Positions 55,945 to 63,240 of a DNA stretch of 64,000 nt are shown one piece after another. The notes beneath the pieces were generated by a model. That model was not told the origin of the DNA, did no database searches, and saw only the letters and a list, made by a program, of their open reading frames with translations. The stretch is from Thalassotalea sediminis. GTDB taxonomy: Bacteria > Pseudomonadota > Gammaproteobacteria > Enterobacterales > Alteromonadaceae. The first letter of the stretch is position 1; the number at the start of each line of letters is the position of its first letter. A program made the translations under genes and the position numbers. The stretch is taken from the NCBI RefSeq assembly GCF_030295915.1, contig NZ_AP027361.1:1860001-1924000 (forward strand). The letters run 5' to 3'.

Positions 55945-56041
55945 CAAGCAATTAAAGCGAGACTTTTTACAGTTTGCTCAGTTTCGCTTCGCTACACAAT
56001 TTTAGCAAACTATAAAAAGCCCCTTAATGTGGGCGTTAGCT
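55939..56041 (+). repeat. attC site 11
   Basis: From CACCTAAC to GCGTTAGCT. Inner arms are CAGTTTGCT and AGCAAACT; the spacer is TTTCGCTTCGCTACACA. Confidence 0.88.
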
Positions 56042-56055
56042 ATTTCGGAGAGTAT

Positions 56056-56298
56056 GTGGTGCACAAGGAAGTAAAGCCTAAAAAACGTAATGAGTTTTCT
56101 CAATATATAGCAATATTTCTATCAGTCTTATTTACTACTTATATGAAACGAACTGTAGAAGACAGTTTTACTGATTTACAAGAGCTATCATTCCTGATGG
56201 ATTTAGGTTTATATCTAATAATATTTATCCCGTTCCATTACTTAATTTCTAAATTTACTGATTGGCTCTATTCTGGCAGTGGCGAGAGCAATAGCTAA
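56056..56298 (+). CDS. Cassette 12: small membrane protein, GTG start
   Basis: The apparent ATG at 56029 lies within the attC; GTG 56056 (or 56059) behind GGAG is the likely start. The product of about 80 residues has a basic N-terminus (KEVKPKKRN) and two hydrophobic segments (about residues 18-30 and 48-66). No family recognised. Confidence 0.55.
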   Translation: MVHKEVKPKKRNEFSQYIAIFLSVLFTTYMKRTVEDSFTDLQELSFLMDLGLYLIIFIPFHYLISKFTDWLYSGSGESNS

Positions 56299-56393
56299 CA
56301 AGTCATTAAAGCAGGACAAAAAACAGTTGGTTTTTGCTCGTACCTCGCTTATTTTAACCAACTATTTTATTGCCTCGTAATGAGGCGTTAGGT
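56293..56393 (+). repeat. attC site 12
   Basis: From AGCTAAC (stop codon included) to GCGTTAGGT. Inner arms are AGTTGGTT and AACCAACT. Near-identical to attC 2 and 5 in the left half. Confidence 0.88.
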
Positions 56394-56412
56394 GCCTATT
56401 AGAGTCAGAGTT

Positions 56413-56949
56413 ATGAATGAAAATAGAAAAGAAATTTCTCATCGATTAATTTATTCTGGTTGGGACTTTCAGCAAGCTTTATCTGCTCTGACTTTCTTAC
56501 TCGAAGAGTGCGAGTACGATAAAAGGTATAGCAAAGTTGAAATGAGACGTTTTCGATGTTTTGAAACCACATTAATAGTTTCCTTTGCTAGGCCATTCAA
56601 AGCAGGGTGGGGCAGAGAAAACCTAGATTTATCAAAAATAGGTTTTACATTTACTGAAGAAGATTTAATTTTAAAAAACAAAATCATAAAGTTGAGAGAT
56701 AAGGTTATTAGTCACTCTGATGAAGAGCAGATGCATTATAAATCATATTCTTTTAAGCCAATTGATGATCGTGATATTAGAGTGCCAATGACTGTATTTA
56801 ATGAATCTTTATACTTAAATGAATCCGAGGTGAGGGCAATTGAAAATCTTTTGCATAGGGTATTGGACAAATTAGCTAAATATGAATTCGAGTTGGTCCA
56901 AGGTGAACATGAAGCATTTAATAAATCTAAAACACCAACTAATACGTAA
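56413..56949 (+). CDS. Cassette 13: soluble helical protein of unknown function
   Basis: ATG 56413 is preferred over a GTG at 56392 inside the attC end. The 178-aa product is predicted mostly helical, with SGWDFQQALSALTFLLEECE near the start and SEVRAIENLLHRVLDKLAKYEFEL near the end, and a basic central region. The pattern of an R-x-K plus helices could fit a HEPN-like fold, but I do not see the RX4-6H motif clearly. Function unknown. Confidence 0.65.
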   Translation: MNENRKEISHRLIYSGWDFQQALSALTFLLEECEYDKRYSKVEMRRFRCFETTLIVSFARPFKAGWGRENLDLSKIGFTFTEEDLILKNKIIKLRDKVISHSDEEQMHYKSYSFKPIDDRDIRVPMTVFNESLYLNESEVRAIENLLHRVLDKLAKYEFELVQGEHEAFNKSKTPTNT

Positions 56950-56954
56950 AATTC

Positions 56955-57056
56955 ACCTAACAAGCTGTTTAATCGGGACTTTTTATAGCCTGCTGAGTTC
57001 CGCTTCGCTACACATTTTAGCAGGCTAATAAAAAGCCCCTTAACAGGGCGTTATAT
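56955..57056 (+). repeat. attC site 13
   Basis: From ACCTAAC to GCGTTATAT. Inner arms are AGCCTGCT and AGCAGGCT with spacer TTCCGCTTCGCTACACA. Confidence 0.88.
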
Positions 57057-57093
57057 TTTTTACTGCAATCGTCGATAAGGAAGTTGATAACAA

Positions 57094-57750
57094 ATGAAGT
57101 TTATTCTTATAGGTCTTTTAGTTTTACTTGCTTTGCCTGCTCTTTCAGGCAAATACTCTAGTTGTGAAGATCCACAATACAAAGCTTATGTAGCAAAGAG
57201 GCTAGCCTTCTATGAAAAGCTCGAAAAAGAACGTTATAAAGAGGCGTTGGACAAGCTACAAGAAACCCCGTTTGAAAGTCTAAGTAAGCCAGAAAAAGAG
57301 CTTTTTTTAAGTTCAAATACAGTGCTCAGTGCGAGATTTGATACGAAAAAAGTTGCAGTGAAAAACATCAAAAGATTTGAAGAGATTCAGAAGCAAAAAC
57401 CTTTTTATGCTAAATCAGGTGATATGCCTCACTTGGTTAACATTGCACGAGGCTGGATGGCATTAAATGCAGGAGATGAAAAGGCTGCGATTAATTATTT
57501 GTTAGATTCTACTAATACTAAGGGGTCACCTGTATTAGGTAGTTTTGGGCCAGATAAAACTCTAGTTAGGGCTTTATATCAACGAGGACACAATGAAGCT
57601 GTTTTAGAGTATTTGAGATTGGCAGAGTCATTTTGGAATACTGAAAGTGCAAAAAACTATATTGAAGTTTGGCGTAAGATGATAAAAAGTAGTTGTGCTA
57701 TTCAATTTCAGTTCTACGATACTACATCGATTAAAGAGATAGGGTTGTAG
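57094..57750 (+). CDS. Cassette 14: exported helical-repeat protein
   Basis: A 218-aa protein with a signal peptide (about residues 1-18, LIGLLVLLALPALS then GKYSSC). The mature part is charged and helical, and NIARGWMALNAGDEKAAINYLLDS (about 122-145) resembles a tetratricopeptide repeat. Two Cys (near residues 23 and 207) could form a disulfide in the periplasm. No family recognised. Confidence 0.65.
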   Translation: MKFILIGLLVLLALPALSGKYSSCEDPQYKAYVAKRLAFYEKLEKERYKEALDKLQETPFESLSKPEKELFLSSNTVLSARFDTKKVAVKNIKRFEEIQKQKPFYAKSGDMPHLVNIARGWMALNAGDEKAAINYLLDSTNTKGSPVLGSFGPDKTLVRALYQRGHNEAVLEYLRLAESFWNTESAKNYIEVWRKMIKSSCAIQFQFYDTTSIKEIGL

Positions 57751-57760
57751 TTGTTTAAAA

Positions 57761-57863
57761 AAATAACAAGCGCATTAAGCACGGGACTGCTAACTGTTTG
57801 CTCGGTTCCGCTACGCTTCACATTTTAGCAAACAATTATCAGCCCCTTATGCGGGCGTTAGGT
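57761..57863 (+). repeat. attC site 14
   Basis: From AAATAAC to GCGTTAGGT. Inner arms are TGTTTGCT and AGCAAACA. Confidence 0.88.
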
Positions 57864-57888
57864 TTCAAATTAAGTTGGAATTAAAATC

Positions 57889-58158
57889 ATGACATGGATT
57901 TACAAATCATTTACATATGCACCTAAACCTAAAGGTTTTGCGAAAGTTGACAATTTGTTTAGAAGCGACTCTAAATTTGAAAAAATATTAAATAACTTTA
58001 GTGAATTAGGTTGGGAATACGTTGAAGCAATTAGTCTAAATGTTGGTATATTGTCGTCTAAAGAATATCTAATTTTACTTCGTGGTAAACAAGGTTCTGC
58101 GTACAATACTTTAGAGGAAAAGGCTTTAAACGAAGCAAAGGCGCAAGTTGAAACATAA
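57889..58158 (+). CDS. Cassette 15: small DUF4177-like protein
   Basis: An 89-aa soluble protein. The pattern YKSFTY near the N-terminus, then LNNFSELGWEYVEAIS (about residues 40-55) and a strand ending YLILLRG is the DUF4177 arrangement (Trp-Glu after a Leu-Asn helix). The function of that family is unknown. The call rests on pattern only. Confidence 0.65.
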   Translation: MTWIYKSFTYAPKPKGFAKVDNLFRSDSKFEKILNNFSELGWEYVEAISLNVGILSSKEYLILLRGKQGSAYNTLEEKALNEAKAQVET

Positions 58159-58253
58159 CAAGCTGTTAAACAAGGACAAAAAACAGTTGGTTTTTGCTCC
58201 TTCGTCGCTTATTTTAGCCAAGCATTTGTGCGCCCCATATGGCGGCGTTAGGT
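58153..58253 (+). repeat. attC site 15
   Basis: From ACATAAC (stop codon included) to GCGTTAGGT. The left half is like attC 2/5/12 (CAGTTGGTTTTTGCTCC) but the right half is like attC 4 (TTAGCCAAGC...CGCCCCATA), so inner arms do not match well. It looks like a recombinant site. Confidence 0.8.
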
Positions 58254-58286
58254 AAATCGCGTAATCAATATATTAAGGAGAATATT

Positions 58287-58496
58287 ATGAAAAAGGCATT
58301 AATGATTTTAATTTGGTTTGTAGGGTTATCACTTATCTTTGCCTTTGTTGGTGGTTTAATGAATGGTCTTTCTGGTAACGCTATTTTTGAGAGCCAAAGC
58401 GCAGTTTTAATATCAACATTACTCGCTTTTATTGTTTCAGTTTTAGGTGTTTATAAGCAACTACTTCCATTTACAAAGCAATCACCCAAGGTTTAA
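58287..58496 (+). CDS. Cassette 16: small two-helix membrane protein
   Basis: ATG 58287 follows AAGGAG; the longer frame from 58239 is attC sequence. The 69-aa product has two hydrophobic helices (about residues 4-23 and 37-57) linked by a Gly/Asn-rich turn, and a short Lys-rich end. No family recognised. Confidence 0.65.
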   Translation: MKKALMILIWFVGLSLIFAFVGGLMNGLSGNAIFESQSAVLISTLLAFIVSVLGVYKQLLPFTKQSPKV

Positions 58497-58499
58497 TTT

Positions 58500-58604
58500 A
58501 CCTAACAAAGCAATTAAATAACGGACACGTAACAGTTTGCTCGGTTCCGCTTAGCTACACAGTTTTAGCAAACTAATAAAAAGCCCCTTAACGTGGGCTT
58601 ATGT
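58500..58604 (+). repeat. attC site 16 (crossover base altered)
   Basis: From ACCTAAC to GGGCTTATGT. Inner arms are AGTTTGCT and AGCAAACT. The crossover reads GGGC-TTATG where all intact sites have GCG-TTA, so the conserved G next to the cleavage point is lost. Confidence 0.8.
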
Positions 58605-58622
58605 TTTCAAATGGAGTTGAAG

Positions 58623-58916
58623 TTGAGTTATCACAAATTAAAATTGATTGGCATTTTAATGCTGCCTTTGTTTCATGGAATGGCATTTCTTGGAGGATTT
58701 CAATTTCCAATATTTAAATATCTAAATCCTTACTATGATCTTCTTTATCCTCTTGTATTAATAATTTCTACAGTATTTTTTGTCTTAGGTGTTTTCAAAG
58801 AAAATAAAGTCAATGAACAAGGCTGGTCCAGTGACAAAATACTCACTATTGTCGGCGGATTTTTTATATTAATGAACTTTGTAGTTTCATTAATGATGTT
58901 CGCGACAATAACATAA
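58623..58916 (+). CDS. Cassette 17: small membrane protein, TTG start likely
   Basis: TTG 58623 has TGGAG 7 nt upstream; the in-frame ATG at 58611 lacks a ribosome site. The 97-aa product has about three hydrophobic segments (about residues 6-25, 34-54 and 75-95), with the linker FKENKVNEQGWSSDK facing out. No family recognised. If the ATG is used the protein gains four residues. Confidence 0.55.
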   Translation: MSYHKLKLIGILMLPLFHGMAFLGGFQFPIFKYLNPYYDLLYPLVLIISTVFFVLGVFKENKVNEQGWSSDKILTIVGGFFILMNFVVSLMMFATIT

Positions 58917-59010
58917 CAAGCTGTTTAACAAGGACAAAATACAGTTGGCTTTTGCTTCCTTGTCGCTTATTCTAGCCAACTATATTTTGCCCATTAACAG
59001 GGCGTTAGGC
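58911..59010 (+). repeat. attC site 17
   Basis: From ACATAAC (stop codon included) to GCGTTAGGC. Inner arms are AGTTGGCT and AGCCAACT. Confidence 0.88.
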
Positions 59011-59030
59011 TTCACAATCAATAGAGCACT

Positions 59031-59807
59031 ATGAAAATAATTAATTCAGATACTTTTGGTAAGGTTCTCAAACCAGCAAGTTTTGATGATCTGTTAAAAG
59101 GTATTACAACTGGCAGCTTGGATAGTAGTTCATTCATTACTCGTATGTGGCGAGGCCAAGGTGATTTAGATTGGCCTGTACACAGTTCTGGCTACAGAAG
59201 AATTGAACCATCTTCAGACGAAAGCTTGGCTCGTTATGAAGAAAGGCTTTTACTGCAAGCTACTCATAAAGGTTATCGTTTCCATGAAGGTAGAGAGCTT
59301 TCCGATATGGAGCTTCTGGCACGTTTACAGCATCATGGTGCAGCAACTCGTTTAGTTGATACAAGCCGAAATGCATTAGTCGCTCTTTGGTTTTGTTGTG
59401 TTTCGGAGCCAAATAAAACTGGTTCGTTAATTGGTGTACATACTGATTATCTTGGTGGGTATGAAGGTGAACCAGAGTTAGCTCCCTATAAAGAAGTAAT
59501 AAGTGTGTTAGAAGAAATCGACCATCCCGTAACATGGGAACCACCATCGGTTACAAGGCGCATAGCCGCACAGCATTCTCAATTTTTGTATAGCAAAGTA
59601 GTAAAAGACAAATGGGGTAGCTTAGCGCTACCAAAAGAAGAAGGTGTTACTGCCATCTACGCTATTAGCCCTTCCCTAAAAGAACAGGCTCTTACAATTC
59701 TTCAGGAAGCATTCGATATTCGCCATTTAACGTTATTCCCTGATTTAGATGGTTTTGGTCAAGCTAATAGCCATGAAAAATATGAATTCTACAATAACAG
59801 ATGGTAA
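59031..59807 (+). CDS. Cassette 18: FRG-domain protein
   Basis: A 258-aa soluble protein of the FRG family. The N-terminal MWRGQGDLDWPVHSSGYRR (about residues 39-57) carries the F/W-R-G motif, and LLARLQHHGAATRLVDTSRNALVALWF (about 94-120) is the second conserved block. FRG proteins are of unknown biochemical activity and are often found in accessory and anti-phage islands. The protein is the full length of the domain with no fused partner. Its attC is interrupted by the second insertion sequence. Confidence 0.85.
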   Translation: MKIINSDTFGKVLKPASFDDLLKGITTGSLDSSSFITRMWRGQGDLDWPVHSSGYRRIEPSSDESLARYEERLLLQATHKGYRFHEGRELSDMELLARLQHHGAATRLVDTSRNALVALWFCCVSEPNKTGSLIGVHTDYLGGYEGEPELAPYKEVISVLEEIDHPVTWEPPSVTRRIAAQHSQFLYSKVVKDKWGSLALPKEEGVTAIYAISPSLKEQALTILQEAFDIRHLTLFPDLDGFGQANSHEKYEFYNNRW

Positions 59808-59808
59808 A

Positions 59809-59900
59809 GCCTAACAAGTCGTTTAAAAGGACAAAAAACAGTTGGCTTTTGCTCCTTCGTCGCTAATTTTAGCCAACAATTAAAAGCCCCTGAATGGGGC
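59809..59900 (+). repeat. attC site 18, left part (split by IS)
   Basis: From GCCTAAC to GGGGC, where the second insertion sequence begins; the core GTTATGT resumes at 61283-61289. Inner arms are GTTGGCT and AGCCAAC. Confidence 0.88.
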
Positions 59901-60187
59901 TACATGGACTCCCCCGATTGTCAAAGAATTCACTTTGATAATTAGCTATAAGACTGCACCTCTACATTCGGCCTATTCGTTGAGTGTTTCACTCGGACCA
60001 AGATGAGTATTCGCTTGGAAACGTGTCTTATTCGTTAGACGAGCTCTTAAAGCTCACCCCAATTCAACAGACTTTAGCTTCCTCGGTCTGAACTAATTGT
60101 CATCAGTGCCTTCGCAGGACTCGGTTGGAAACCTTTTGTGTAATATACAGCTGTGTATTACATGTTTATGTTTTTTCTTACTACGCA
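59901..60187 (-). ncRNA. Candidate seek/bridge RNA region of the second IS
   Basis: The 287-bp non-coding end beyond the transposase holds the same ordered blocks as in the first IS: CTCTACATTCGGC (59960-59972), ATTCGTTA (60030-60037) and CGGTCTGA (60084-60091). The middle block on the transposase strand reads TAACGAAT, which also occurs at the junction of attC and IS. Conservation between otherwise diverged elements supports a functional RNA. Confidence 0.55.
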
Positions 60188-61207
60188 TTAAGCAACGACT
60201 TTATAATCTTCTTTTTTAACCATCAACGTCCAAATCAATCGCGCATTTCTTGCCGCCAACGCGACGGCGGCTCTTAAGTAACCGCGTCGAGTGATTAACT
60301 CTCTGACCCAACAACTCACTTTATCTTGTTTGTCTCTAAGGTTGGCCATGACTGCTCTCGCACCGTGAATTAAACACATGCGCAGGTATTTATCACCTCG
60401 CTTGGTAATGCGACCGAGCCGAATTTTTCCTCCTGTAGTGAACTGGCGAGGAACTAAGCCTAACCAAGCACAGAACTGGCGGCTGTTTTTAAATAGTCGA
60501 GGGTCAGGCACATTGGCTGATACGGCCGTGGCTACTTGCTCACCAACACCAGGAATGGTCATTAAGCGTTGTGCGATACTATCTTCGCGTACTTGCTGTG
60601 CAAGCGCGCGGTCATAACAGAGAATTTGCTCGTTGGCTTGTTTGATACGTTGCCACAGGTTATCAATCATCTGCCGGGCTAAAGGCGGTAAACCATTTTC
60701 TGCATCTTCGAGGATATCTTGAATTACACCTTGCAAGCTATAGCGCCCTTTAGCGATAACAATACCAAATTCAGATAGCAAGCCTCGCAGTTGATTAATC
60801 ATGGTGGTGCGCTCTTTCACTAACCCTTGGCGTACACGATGTAACGTCATGACGGCTTGTTGGTCAGCTGTTTTCACTGGCACATGCCAAATATTAGGTC
60901 GCATTGCTGCTTCACAAATCGCTTCGGCATCGTTATTATCGTTTTTACCGCCAGTGCGAAAAGGTTCGATGAACTTGGCGGCAATAATCGCGACTTGGTG
61001 TCCAAGAGAATTACACTGACGCGCCCAATAATGCGCGCCACTACATGCCTCCATGGCAATGAGACAAGGGTTGAGTTGAGCAATAAAGGGAAGTAGTTTT
61101 TTACGTGATAACGTTTTCCTTAATACAATTTTTCCAAGCTCATTCATGCCAACCAGGCTAAACGTATTTTTTGCTAAATCGATACCAAGTGTTTTAATGT
61201 TATTCAA
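60188..61207 (-). CDS. IS110-family transposase (second element)
   Basis: A 339-aa DEDD transposase if translated from TTG 61207, which has AAGGGG about 7 nt upstream and gives MNNIKTLGIDLAKNTF, the usual N-terminus. A GTG at 61234 would add nine residues. It shows GGKNDNNDAEAICEA, TIPGVGEQVATAVSANV and CLIHGARAVMANL. It resembles the first transposase over its full length but with many substitutions. It appears intact. Confidence 0.94.
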   Translation of the reverse strand: MNNIKTLGIDLAKNTFSLVGMNELGKIVLRKTLSRKKLLPFIAQLNPCLIAMEACSGAHYWARQCNSLGHQVAIIAAKFIEPFRTGGKNDNNDAEAICEAAMRPNIWHVPVKTADQQAVMTLHRVRQGLVKERTTMINQLRGLLSEFGIVIAKGRYSLQGVIQDILEDAENGLPPLARQMIDNLWQRIKQANEQILCYDRALAQQVREDSIAQRLMTIPGVGEQVATAVSANVPDPRLFKNSRQFCAWLGLVPRQFTTGGKIRLGRITKRGDKYLRMCLIHGARAVMANLRDKQDKVSCWVRELITRRGYLRAAVALAARNARLIWTLMVKKEDYKVVA

Positions 61208-61282
61208 GATGGGCCCCTTTTTTAAGTTTCGCACCTTAAGTTTGGCAAAATTTGCCAGAGTCAGGGGGAGTCCATCTCATTC

Positions 61283-61289
61283 GTTATGT
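61283..61289 (+). repeat. attC site 18, right core
   Basis: GTTATGT, the R' core displaced from attC 18 by the insertion sequence. Confidence 0.85.
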
Positions 61290-61302
61290 CTATGGAGTTT
61301 GA

Positions 61303-62082
61303 ATGAGAGTTGTGAGTATGGCTCTAATTGATATGAGCTATCTATTGATATCTGCGATTAGTATTGGCGTAGCATTTCTAACTCAGTACTGGATTGGCTT
61401 TGGTTATGTAAATGCGGTGCTACTTTTGTTTCTGCTTTACTTGGCTATTGTGCGAATTCCTTTAGTCTTAAATTGGTCTAGTAACTTATATGGCTCCGTT
61501 TTTACTCGCGTATTTTTCTTTCAAGTATTTTCGATAATCTCATACGCTATCTGTTACAACGAATCACCTGCATTAAGTGGGAAATTTGAAGATTATTGGG
61601 ATGCCTTATATTTTAGTGCTACAACATGGACTACTTTAGGTTACGGAGATATAAATCCTATTGGAAACATTCGTTTGCTTTCATCAATCCAAGCCTTAAC
61701 TGGCTTATCAACTTTGCCAGTCTTAGCATCAGTAATTTGGTTGTATTGTGAACGACGCCTGTGGGATAAAAGTCAGGAAGAACAAGGCAAAGAAGATTAT
61801 CAATTAACAACAGATAGTGCTCTCGGTCATTTTGTTGAAATAGAAAGCGAAAAAACAAAAGAAGAACAAAGAAAGCGAAACAAAATAAAGCTAAATCCTT
61901 GTAATTGTGATAATTCAGAACCATTTATAGAAAAATATTTTGATATTATCGGGGTATTAACCCCACTGGCTAACTTTATAGTTATTTGTAAGGGTTGTGG
62001 TGAGTTTTCAAAACCTAAAAAGAATGCTTATCTTGCAGCATGGGCATGGAATAGACATAACAAGGCGCTTAAACGGAACTAA
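61303..62082 (+). CDS. Cassette 19: two-pore-helix K+ channel with C-terminal Lar-like zinc ribbon
   Basis: A 259-aa membrane protein. After two or three N-terminal hydrophobic segments, the K+ selectivity filter TTLGYGD (about residues 110-116) lies between helices at about 68-85 and 125-150, as in ion-channel (PF07885) proteins. A charged helical linker follows. The last 60 residues carry NPCNCDN, CKGCGEFSKP and AYLAAWAWNRHN, a pattern like Lar restriction-alleviation zinc ribbons (CPFCG...CxxCG...AWNRR). The reading frame runs into attC 19, so its last eight or so residues are encoded by the recombination site. Start supported by GGAG. Confidence 0.8.
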   Translation: MRVVSMALIDMSYLLISAISIGVAFLTQYWIGFGYVNAVLLLFLLYLAIVRIPLVLNWSSNLYGSVFTRVFFFQVFSIISYAICYNESPALSGKFEDYWDALYFSATTWTTLGYGDINPIGNIRLLSSIQALTGLSTLPVLASVIWLYCERRLWDKSQEEQGKEDYQLTTDSALGHFVEIESEKTKEEQRKRNKIKLNPCNCDNSEPFIEKYFDIIGVLTPLANFIVICKGCGEFSKPKKNAYLAAWAWNRHNKALKRN

Positions 62083-62154
62083 AACAGTTGGTTAGGTTTC
62101 GCTTTGCTACACATTATAACCAACAATTTTAGTCCGCTTAGCGCGGCGTTATGC
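62055..62154 (+). repeat. attC site 19 (overlaps the channel CDS end)
   Basis: From ACATAAC to GCGTTATGC. Inner arms are GTTGGTTA and TAACCAAC. The TAA here is read in another frame, so it does not stop the upstream gene; that stop is 21 bp inside the site. Confidence 0.88.
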
Positions 62155-62168
62155 CTCTGGAGAGAGTG

Positions 62169-62651
62169 ATGGATAAATATCTAGTTACCAAAGAAGAAAT
62201 AGGGGAATTAGAAGGCATTTCAAAAACTCATTTTCTTAATAAGAATGCCAAAAGGATTAATAAATCACTCGGTGATCTAGTAGGTTTAACTGGTTTCGGA
62301 TTCCACATTATTGAAATTCAACCGGGCTATGAATCTACAGAATTTCATAAGCACTACCATGAGGATGAATGCGTTTATGTTTTGGAAGGTAACGCTGAAG
62401 CACAAGTAGGTGACAAAACATATTCAGTAAAGGCCGGTGATTTCTTAGGTTATCGAGCTGGTGGTGAGGCTCACGCCCTACGTAATACTGGCAATTGCCT
62501 TTTAAAATGTATCGTAGTTGGCCAGCGGCTAGATCACGATGTTGGTGATTACCCTAAACTGAAAAAACGTATTTATCGTCAAAAGAATATGCCATGGAAT
62601 CTTGTAGACATTGAAAACATTAGTGAGCCAAATGCAGGAAAAAAGGAATAA
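62169..62651 (+). CDS. Cassette 20: cupin-domain protein
   Basis: A 160-aa single-domain cupin. ATG 62169 follows GGAGAGAG; an ATG in the attC core at 62151 is in frame but less likely. Metal-ligand motif 1 reads HKHYHEDECVYVLEG (about residues 60-74) and motif 2 GDFLGYRAGGEAHALRNTG (about 94-112). The family includes sugar-binding and dioxygenase-like proteins; no substrate can be assigned. Confidence 0.88.
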   Translation: MDKYLVTKEEIGELEGISKTHFLNKNAKRINKSLGDLVGLTGFGFHIIEIQPGYESTEFHKHYHEDECVYVLEGNAEAQVGDKTYSVKAGDFLGYRAGGEAHALRNTGNCLLKCIVVGQRLDHDVGDYPKLKKRIYRQKNMPWNLVDIENISEPNAGKKE

Positions 62652-62726
62652 CAATTACATTAAAAATCGCTCCACTTCGTTACGCTGGACGTCGCTAACG
62701 CTCGGCCTTTTATGTGGGCGTTAGGC
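62646..62726 (+). repeat. attC site 20 (short, divergent type)
   Basis: From GAATAAC (stop codon included) to GCGTTAGGC, only about 81 bp. The inner part (CGCTCCACTTCGTTACGCTGG) has no long perfect arms like the other sites. Confidence 0.7.
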
Positions 62727-62754
62727 ATCAATTTATCCAATTAGAGTATATACA

Positions 62755-63120
62755 ATGAAAATGAATTATTTTGTGTTTGGAACAAATAATAAAGAAAAAG
62801 CCGTTGCGTTTTATGATGATTTATTTGATGGGTGTGGATTAAATAAAATACACGATCAAGGGCGAATGACACTCTGGGGAAACGAAGACTTCATGTTTGC
62901 CATAGCCGAACCGTTTGATGAAAATCCAGCCTCGAACGGAAATGGCACTATGCTTGGTTTACATGTTGATTCAATTGATGAAGTAAATCGATTACATAAA
63001 AAAGCTCTTGATTTAGGCGGTGTTAGTGAAGGTGAACCTAGAATACGTTCTAATATGCATTCCGCTTATATAAGGGATTTAGACAATAATAAAGTATGTT
63101 TCTATACGAGTAATGCCTAA
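62755..63120 (+). CDS. Cassette 21: VOC-family (glyoxalase-like) protein
   Basis: A 121-aa vicinal-oxygen-chelate protein, with NNKEKAVAFYDDLF near residue 11, GLHVDSIDEVNRLHKKAL (about 66-83) and the final strand YIRDLDNNKVCFYT. Such proteins include glyoxalases, antibiotic-binding proteins and dioxygenases. The activity is not predictable. The stop codon lies in the next attC. Confidence 0.87.
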   Translation: MKMNYFVFGTNNKEKAVAFYDDLFDGCGLNKIHDQGRMTLWGNEDFMFAIAEPFDENPASNGNGTMLGLHVDSIDEVNRLHKKALDLGGVSEGEPRIRSNMHSAYIRDLDNNKVCFYTSNA

Positions 63121-63214
63121 CAAGAAAATAAATCAGTACAAATAACAGTTGGTTATTGTTCCAACGTCGCTTATTTTAACCAATTGTAATTTGTCCATTA
63201 TTCGGGCTTTAGAA
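63115..63214 (+). repeat. attC site 21 (crossover altered)
   Basis: From GCCTAAC to GGGCTTTAGAA. Inner arms are AGTTGGTT and AACCAATT. The core reads GCTTTAG in place of GCGTTAG, so the cleavage-adjacent G is T. Confidence 0.8.
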
Positions 63215-63240
63215 GTTTCAATCACCGACATGGAGTTCAT

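Larger units (their letters stand above)
59901..61282 (-). mobile_element. Second IS110-family (IS1111 group) element inserted in attC
   Basis: A 1382-bp element with subterminal inverted repeats ATGGACTCCCCC (59904-59915) and GGGGGAGTCCAT (61264-61275), again 3 bp outside one and 7 bp (CTCATTC) outside the other. It occupies the same point of the attC core, in the same orientation, as the first element. Its transposase differs clearly from the first, so these are two different IS types, not copies. Confidence 0.9.

Noticed and set aside
47781-63214. Repeats read as a CRISPR array
   Set aside because: Repeats are about 100 bp, variable inside, palindromic, and spaced by whole genes; this is the attC pattern.
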